Part shown: positions 5,446 through 8,011 of the stretch, piece after piece
How the letters are laid out: each line of letters opens with the position of its first letter
Position numbering within the stretch: position 1 is the first letter of the stretch
Origin: JAZDEL01 sp043820655
Lineage (GTDB): Archaea > Iainarchaeota > Iainarchaeia > Iainarchaeales > JAZDEL01
Direction: 5' to 3'
DNA: 8,011 bases
NCBI GenBank assembly: GCA_043820655.1
Contig: JBDRDO010000009.1
Span: 1-8,011 of the forward strand
The notes under the pieces: generated by a model
Databases searched by the model: none
Seen by the model: the letters and a program-made list of their open reading frames with translations, nothing else
What the model was told of the DNA's origin: nothing
Program-made: the position numbers and the translations under genes

Positions 5446-7347
5446 ATGGGTTCGGACTATCTGAAGGAAATCAAGGACAAGGTAATGGAGAGCCTGCCAA
5501 AGGATGTGCAGGTTACGAGCGTAGACATGGAGGGGCCTGAGATTGCGATTTATACGCGCAATCCAAGGGCGTTTTTTGAGAACGAGAACCTTGTTGCCAA
5601 AATTGCGTTTGATTTGAAAAAGCGCGTGAACATACGCACGGATAAATCACTGCTCACGGAACAGGATGAGGCGAAGAGAAAGATTGAGGAAATTGTGCCC
5701 GAGGATGCGCAGATAAAGGACATTAAGTTCAATGATGTTTTCAGTGAAGTAGTGATTGAGTCAATAAAGCCCGGGCTGGTTATTGGCAAGGGAGGGGAAA
5801 CTAGCAAGCGCATAATTCTTGAAACAGGGTGGACGCCAAACATAATACGCGCGCCCACGAGCAACAGCGATATTCTCAAGGGGATAAGAAGCCATCTGCA
5901 CAACACGGCAAAAGAAAGGAAGAAGATGCTGCAGGAAACCGCGGAGAAGATTTATGGGGAGGATGCGGATGAGGACAGCTGGGTGAGGCTGACTGCGCTT
6001 GGCGGATTCAGGGAAGTGGGGAGAAGCTGTGTGATGGTTGAAACACGCGCAACAAAGGTAATTATGGACTGCGGGATAAATGTTGCAAGGAGCGATGACC
6101 CGTTCCCATATCTTGAGGCATTGAGGTTCCCTATGGATGAGCTTGATGCCGTTGCTGTTACGCACGCGCATCTGGACCACAGCGGGTTTATTCCTTATCT
6201 TTTCAAGCTTGGGTACCGCGGGCCTGTGTACAGCACCCTGCCAACACGGGATTTGATGACACTGCTTCACTTTGATTATATTGATGTGCTTTTGAAGGAA
6301 GGGAAGGAACCCCCTTATACCGAGAGGGATGTTAAGGAGATGGTTAAGCACTGCGTTCCGCGGGATTACAGGGAGGTTACGGATATTGCGCCCGATATGA
6401 GGCTTACACTGCACAATGCGGCACATATTTTGGGGTCTGCCTCAATTCATCTGAACATAGGGAACGGGGCGCATAACCTTGTGTACAGCGGGGATTTGAA
6501 ATACGGGTTTACAAGGCTGTTTAATCCAGTGGATATGAAATATCCGCGGCTTGAAACCCTTGTACTTGAGAGCACTTATGGAGGAAGGGATGACATCCAG
6601 CCCAACAGGCAGGAGAGCGAGGATGAACTGCTGAGGATTGTAAATGAAACAACTAAAGCAGGGGGGAATGTGCTGATTCCTGTTTTTGCTGTGGGCAGGG
6701 GGCAGGAGATAATGCTTGTGATTGAGAATTTCTACAGGCGCGGGCTGATAAGCAAGGACACTAAGTGCTATGTTGACGGGATGACAAAAGAGGCTTCGGC
6801 AATACACACCGCATATCCCGAATATCTGAGGAAGGATGTGCAGAGGCGCATACTGCAGAATGACTCGCCATTTACAACAGAACTGTTCCACACAGCGGAC
6901 TGGAAGGACAGGGAGGCAATTGTGCAGGAGAAAGGATGTGTAATTCTTGCCTCCTCGGGAATGCTGACAGGCGGCGCCTCTTTGTGGTATTTGCACAGGC
7001 TTGCAGAGGATCCGATGAACACGCTGTTATTTGTAGGGTGGCAGGGAGAAGGGTCATTGGGAAGGAAACTGCAGTCAGGAATTGGGGAAGTGCCGGTTAC
7101 TGCGGAAGGGGGCAGGGCAAAAAGGCTTAAGATAAGGATGAGGATTGAGACTTTGGAGGGATTTTCAGGCCACTCCGACAGGAACCAGCTCAGCGCATAC
7201 GTCAGGGATTTAAAGCCAAAGCCGAAAAGGATACTTGTGGACCACGGAGACAGGATTAAGACTGTTGAGTTTGCGAAGTATATTTCAAATAAATTCAGGA
7301 TTAACTGTTCCGCCCCAAGGGATTTGGATAGTGTAAGGCTTAGGTAG
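5446..7347 (+). CDS. fttA: aCPSF1/FttA: KH-domain metallo-beta-lactamase/beta-CASP ribonuclease and termination factor
   Basis: aCPSF1 is the archaeal relative of eukaryotic CPSF73. It cleaves nascent RNA 3' ends after U-rich tracts and triggers transcription termination. The 633-residue length is full. Residues 1-75 form the first KH-like domain (VDMEGPEIAIYTRNP); residues 80-145 a second KH domain with IKPGLVIGKGGETSKRI (GKGG at 114-117). The metallo-beta-lactamase core begins near 180 (TALGGFREVGRSC) and holds the zinc ligands: HAHLDH (His240, His242, Asp244, His245), His327 (AAHILGSA), Asp350 (YSGDLKYG), and His600 in VDHGD. The beta-CASP insert has motif A LESTYGG, the VFAVGRGQE region, SSGMLTGG and EGFSGHSDR (His576). 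All expected metal ligands are present, so it should be an active nuclease. Its own 3' flank carries several oligo-T tracts. Confidence 0.97.
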   Translation: MGSDYLKEIKDKVMESLPKDVQVTSVDMEGPEIAIYTRNPRAFFENENLVAKIAFDLKKRVNIRTDKSLLTEQDEAKRKIEEIVPEDAQIKDIKFNDVFSEVVIESIKPGLVIGKGGETSKRIILETGWTPNIIRAPTSNSDILKGIRSHLHNTAKERKKMLQETAEKIYGEDADEDSWVRLTALGGFREVGRSCVMVETRATKVIMDCGINVARSDDPFPYLEALRFPMDELDAVAVTHAHLDHSGFIPYLFKLGYRGPVYSTLPTRDLMTLLHFDYIDVLLKEGKEPPYTERDVKEMVKHCVPRDYREVTDIAPDMRLTLHNAAHILGSASIHLNIGNGAHNLVYSGDLKYGFTRLFNPVDMKYPRLETLVLESTYGGRDDIQPNRQESEDELLRIVNETTKAGGNVLIPVFAVGRGQEIMLVIENFYRRGLISKDTKCYVDGMTKEASAIHTAYPEYLRKDVQRRILQNDSPFTTELFHTADWKDREAIVQEKGCVILASSGMLTGGASLWYLHRLAEDPMNTLLFVGWQGEGSLGRKLQSGIGEVPVTAEGGRAKRLKIRMRIETLEGFSGHSDRNQLSAYVRDLKPKPKRILVDHGDRIKTVEFAKYISNKFRINCSAPRDLDSVRLR

Positions 7348-7368
7348 TTATTCAGGCATTTGCACTAA

Positions 7369-7456
7369 TTTTTCCTTTACTTCGGAAAGAAACTATTTCC
7401 GTAAAACCTACTTATACATAACCGAAATTTTTGCCTTTTTTTGAAACTTTTTTTTT
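7369..7456 (+). terminator. T-tracts and hairpin downstream of aCPSF1
   Basis: After the stop at 7347 come T5 (7369-7373), a hairpin (TTTA 7376-7379 plus CGGAAA 7383-7388, pairing with TTTCCG plus TAAA 7396-7405), then T5 (7428-7432), T7 (7436-7442) and T9 (7448-7456). Successive oligo-T runs are the known archaeal termination signal and the substrate type of aCPSF1 itself. Confidence 0.65.
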
Positions 7457-7543
7457 ATGAAAAAAAATCCACATATACATAAGAAAAAAGGGCGCTACGG
7501 GCTCCGTTTTCGGAAAAAAGCCCTATAACTCAGGTATACATAA
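7413..7543 (+). repeat. TATACATAA motif repeated every 61 bases
   Basis: The nine-base motif TATACATAA occurs at 7413-7421, 7474-7482 and 7535-7543, each exactly 61 bases apart. A partial fourth (CTATAATGG) lies near 7596. The sequence between copies is not conserved, but the second and third intervals hold a GGGC/GCCC hairpin: GGGCTCCG 7499-7506 with CGG 7511-7513 and AGCCC 7519-7523, and AAAGCCCA 7547-7554 with TGGGCTTT 7558-7565. The motif resembles a TATA box; its role is unknown. Confidence 0.6.
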
Positions 7544-7546
7544 AAG

Positions 7547-7568
7547 AAAGCCCAATTTGGGCTTTTCT
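7547..7568 (+). terminator. Terminator-like hairpin ahead of the 50-aa ORF
   Basis: AAAGCCCA (7547-7554) and TGGGCTTT (7558-7565) form a perfect eight-base stem with a three-base loop, followed by TCTT. A bulged continuation pairs AAG with CTT. It separates the aCPSF1 3' region from the next promoter. Confidence 0.4.
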
Positions 7569-7577
7569 TGGCGAAAA

Positions 7578-7587
7578 GTATTTAAAG
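7578..7587 (+). promoter_or_regulatory. TATA box ahead of the 50-aa ORF
   Basis: The stretch reads GTATTTAAAG with purines on both sides, like the TTTAAA boxes of other genes here. The implied start is near 7608, giving a leader of about 25 bases that includes the GGTGT site at 7624-7628. Confidence 0.5.
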
Positions 7588-7632
7588 GGGTTAGGCTATA
7601 ATGGTAGTGCAATGAAAACAGAAGGTGTTTGT

Positions 7633-7785
7633 ATGGCAGGCATAAATCCTAGCTCTAGGCTCGTTAGGGGGTATTCTACTACACCCAGTAAAACCCAGAT
7701 TGCCGAGCTTTGCGAACGCCTTGAAAAAGGTGGGGAAATAGTCACTGACTCCGCGCTTGCCCCTGGCAAACGCTGCAGAACGTGA
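7633..7785 (+). CDS. Predicted 50-aa small protein
   Basis: This short frame begins MAGINPSSRLVRGYS and ends APGKRCRT. I do not recognise it. A TATTTAAAG box lies about 50 bases upstream, and GGTGT at 7624-7628 is four bases before the ATG, matching the ribosome sites of confirmed genes in this window. A strong hairpin lies 17 bases after the stop. The protein is basic at both ends, has two cysteines and one predicted helix (SKTQIAELCERLEKGG). An in-frame ATG at 7612 would add seven residues but has no ribosome site. Codon choice (GCC, GTC, GAC, CTC) differs somewhat from neighbours, so a non-coding explanation remains open. Confidence 0.5.
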   Translation: MAGINPSSRLVRGYSTTPSKTQIAELCERLEKGGEIVTDSALAPGKRCRT

Positions 7786-7802
7786 TACGCTTTCACCCAA
7801 CC

Positions 7803-7830
7803 AAGGGCGGCTTTCACGGAAGCCGCCCTT
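7803..7830 (+). terminator. Strong hairpin after the 50-aa ORF
   Basis: AAGGGCGGCTT (7803-7813) and AAGCCGCCCTT (7820-7830) form a perfect 11-base stem with a six-base loop. The following sequence is pyrimidine-rich (CCACCCCTTATTCTCCTT) rather than a clean T-run. It is probably a terminator or a 3'-end stabilising structure. Confidence 0.55.
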
Positions 7831-7882
7831 CCACCCCTTATTCTCCTTAACCTGCGGTTTTTGAGGCAGTAACATGAATATT

Positions 7883-7891
7883 ACTTTTAAC
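7883..7891 (+). promoter_or_regulatory. TATA-like box of the adenylate kinase gene
   Basis: The stretch ACTTTTAAC is about 30 bases before the ATG at 7917, implying a leaderless or nearly leaderless message. No ribosome site precedes the ATG. Confidence 0.45.
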
Positions 7892-7916
7892 TTTCTTTCG
7901 CGTGTCAGATATTAAT

Positions 7917-8011
7917 ATGAAACTGCTAATTACAGGCACGCCGGGAACAGGGAAAAGCAAGGCCGGTGCGGCACTTGCGAAACTGCTGGGAATTAAGCGC
8001 GTTATTAATGA
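7917..8011 (+). CDS. AK6/Fap7-like adenylate kinase, 5' end only
   Basis: The 31 complete codons begin MKLLITGTPGTGKSKAGAALAKLLGIKRV and run off the right edge. The P-loop GTPGTGKS at residues 7-14 and the very short strand before it match the archaeal AK6/Fap7 family of small nucleoside monophosphate kinases, which in eukaryotes also assist small-ribosomal-subunit maturation. Other small P-loop kinases share this start, so the exact family needs the missing sequence. The promoter spacing indicates a leaderless message. Confidence 0.75.
   Translation, partial: MKLLITGTPGTGKSKAGAALAKLLGIKRVIN

Noticed and set aside
7457..7528. A 23-codon ORF (ATG 7457 to TAA 7526-7528) coding a very basic peptide after a T9 run.
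   Set aside because: There is no ribosome site; the ATG directly follows a probable termination tract and the sequence forms terminator-like hairpins. Lysine richness follows from A-runs.
7591..7675. tRNA-like look of GGTTAGGCTATAATGGTAGTGC and following bases.
   Set aside because: No acceptor stem partner, no GTTCRA T-loop and no anticodon arm could be found. No tRNA or rRNA was recognised anywhere in the window.
7591..7875. Minus-strand frames of 94 and 73 residues opposite the 50-aa ORF.
   Set aside because: Both lack a promoter or ribosome site and span the strong hairpin at 7803-7830; composition looks like antisense noise.
1..8011. CRISPR array, insertion sequence or transposase.
   Set aside because: No regularly spaced identical repeats of CRISPR length and no transposase-like protein were seen. 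The 61-base periodic motif is only nine bases long.

Overview
The window is a piece of an archaeal chromosome. The evidence is the gene content: an archaeal nascent polypeptide-associated complex (NAC) protein, a long-type FKBP prolyl isomerase, a Thr-dependent 20S proteasome beta subunit, the KH/beta-CASP ribonuclease aCPSF1 (FttA), and the Walker-A start of an AK6/Fap7-like adenylate kinase. TATA-box promoters and T-rich gene ends agree with this. Compact spacing and several proteins I cannot place fit a small-genome archaeon such as a DPANN lineage, but that is inference; the lineage cannot be fixed from this sequence alone.

Layout from left to right. The first 82 bases hold the 5' end of an unrecognised minus-strand gene. 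At 292-1391 is a translationally coupled pair (76 aa and 290 aa) of unknown function, AT-rich and lacking the Shine-Dalgarno (SD) signal used by its neighbours; it looks like an acquired module. NAC follows (1426-1761), meeting tail-to-tail, five bases apart, a minus-strand gene (1767-3119) for a 450-aa single-span surface protein of unknown function. The divergent gap 3120-3373 holds a duplicated promoter segment around a block of perfect hairpins, a candidate small structured RNA or miniature element. Rightward genes follow: FKBP (3374-4123), an unknown basic 131-aa protein (4185-4580), proteasome beta (4669-5337) and aCPSF1 (5446-7347). The last 660 bases contain oligo-T tracts, hairpins, a TATACATAA motif repeated exactly every 61 bases, a 50-aa ORF with a good SD (7633-7785), a strong hairpin, and the start of the adenylate kinase gene.

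The recognised genes are housekeeping functions of protein folding and turnover (NAC at the ribosome, FKBP folding, proteasome degradation) and RNA 3'-end formation/termination (aCPSF1). Most appear to have their own promoters rather than forming one operon. An internally consistent SD of the form GGTG, 4-7 bases before the ATG, marks NAC, the surface protein, the 131-aa protein, proteasome beta, aCPSF1 and the 50-aa ORF. FKBP and the adenylate kinase look leaderless.

The parts most worth following up are the unknown two-gene module, the hairpin block between duplicated promoters, and the periodic 3' region of aCPSF1.
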